A stretch of 64,000 nucleotides of DNA from assembly GCF_947501385.1 (NCBI RefSeq), contig NZ_CANMVP010000018.1, positions 1 through 64,000 on the forward strand, given 5' to 3'. A program made the position numbers and the translations under genes. This document shows, in pieces, positions 63,427-64,000 of the stretch (positions are counted from its first letter, which is position 1; every line of letters begins with the position of its first letter). Below the pieces are notes generated by a model. The model did not search any database. It had not been told where the DNA came from and saw only the letters and a program-made list of their open reading frames with translations. Source of the DNA: an uncultured Polaribacter sp. Lineage in GTDB: Bacteria; Bacteroidota; Bacteroidia; Flavobacteriales; Flavobacteriaceae.

Positions 63427-64000
63427 ATGAAAATTTTATGTAAAATTATATTTTTGTTATTTTTCTGTAGTGAGCTATACGCTCAAAAAAATGAAGATTA
63501 TTATCAAAAAATAATCGATACAACTAAAAATAGTGAATTAAAACTGGCTGCTTTAGACAGTTTAATTCATAATGTTGGCAATCAAAAAAACCTTACTAAA
63601 TTTGCCGATAGAACAGAACAATATGTAGATTTAGCGATACAGTTAGAAAGATATGATGATGCCATAAAGTTTGCAATTAGAGGATTTCACAATATAAATG
63701 CTGGTTTAAACCAGAGAAAACGCGCACTTACTTTAATTGAAAAAGTTGAGCAATACAAAGATAAAGTTACCAATTCTTATTTGATTGGTGGAATTTATCA
63801 AAAGAAAGCAGGTGCTTATTCTGCCACTAAAGACTATTTAAAATCTATTGAAAACTTCACCTTAGCAATCAACAGTTATCAAGATAATAGTAAAGATTCT
63901 ATACATAAAGCAGATGCGCTTCAATTTAGAGCACATGAGTATTTTGACAATGGACAATTTTTAAAGGCTATTGAAGATTATCGGTTATCGGCAAAATATT
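63427..64000 (+). CDS. Tetratricopeptide-repeat protein, N-terminal part
   Basis: An ATG at 63427 opens a frame with no stop up to the window edge (191 codons visible). It starts with a signal peptide (MKILCKIIFLLFFCSELYA, cut before QKNED) and continues with helices of TPR type (LAIQLERYDDAIKFAIRGF, AGAYSATKDYLKSIENFTLA, ADALQFRAHEYFDNGQF). In Flavobacteriia, proteins like this usually end in a transmembrane helix and a LuxR- or LytTR-type DNA-binding domain or a histidine kinase. Which it is cannot be told because the 3' part is outside the window. Confidence 0.8.
   Translation, partial: MKILCKIIFLLFFCSELYAQKNEDYYQKIIDTTKNSELKLAALDSLIHNVGNQKNLTKFADRTEQYVDLAIQLERYDDAIKFAIRGFHNINAGLNQRKRALTLIEKVEQYKDKVTNSYLIGGIYQKKAGAYSATKDYLKSIENFTLAINSYQDNSKDSIHKADALQFRAHEYFDNGQFLKAIEDYRLSAKY

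Overview
The window looks like chromosomal DNA of a marine-type member of the Flavobacteriaceae (Bacteroidetes). The basis is the AT-rich sequence, -7 boxes of the form TAnnTTTG, the Bacteroidetes-type integrase arm domain, LytS/LytTR two-component pairs, DUF983, DUF2061 and DUF58 proteins, and protein sequences that read like Polaribacter/Tenacibaculum relatives. The family call is inference; no marker gene fixes the genus.

Region 1 (1-15,480) is accessory and visibly richer in G+C than the rest. It opens with an IS transposase remnant, then a divergently transcribed PAS/sigma-54 activator (410-2527). A long plus-strand cluster follows: exported pirin, exported isochorismatase-family hydrolase, amidohydrolase lipoprotein, YceI, a strong hairpin, then a plant-type polyphenol oxidase with a Tat/lipoprotein leader, a SCO1-type copper chaperone, DoxX, a YdcZ-type transporter, an SRPBCC protein and an alginate-export-type outer-membrane barrel. 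Small genes, a gene remnant and a frameshifted MFS exporter follow. The region ends with an SDR gene and an integrase cut to its N-terminal arm domain, about 230 bp from the 3' end of a tRNA-Asp gene. This looks like a decayed island anchored at the tRNA.

Region 2 (15.6-42.3 kb) is a sulfur-assimilation and methionine block, nearly all on the minus strand. The route runs cysH, cysD, cysN, a sulfite reductase fused to a HEPN domain, the siroheme genes cobA and sirC, ferredoxin and its reductase, then cysE and cysM. Methionine genes are metZ, a triple fusion (MetX-aspartokinase-homoserine dehydrogenase), metY, a split metH and metF. Control elements can be read: two SAM-I riboswitches (before metH and metY), a SAM-II-like aptamer with its promoter before metK, and an Rrf2 regulator with a candidate operator in the cys promoter.

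Region 3 (42.4-64.0 kb) holds housekeeping and envelope genes: a zinc metalloprotease, a TonB-carboxypeptidase-like surface protein, a Dus enzyme, an MscS channel, two small Lys-rich secreted paralogues, two LytS/LytTR systems, a metallophosphoesterase, gamma-carbonic anhydrase, a SIMPL protein, a glucosaminidase/LysM lipoprotein, an ABC-F protein, DUF983 and a truncated TPR protein at the edge.

The most striking signal lies across regions 2 and 3: short palindromic repeats of at least two families that sit between genes and also inside reading frames. One family (CCCCT...AGGGG) brackets, as 26-bp inverted ends, an in-frame DUF559 endonuclease domain inside metH. The other (TCGAGCGnAGTCGAGA) occurs in frame in metH and joins a GIY-YIG endonuclease domain to a pyridoxal-phosphate desulfhydrase/deaminase. 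This suggests two endonuclease-linked REP-like mobile systems that enter essential genes while keeping frame.
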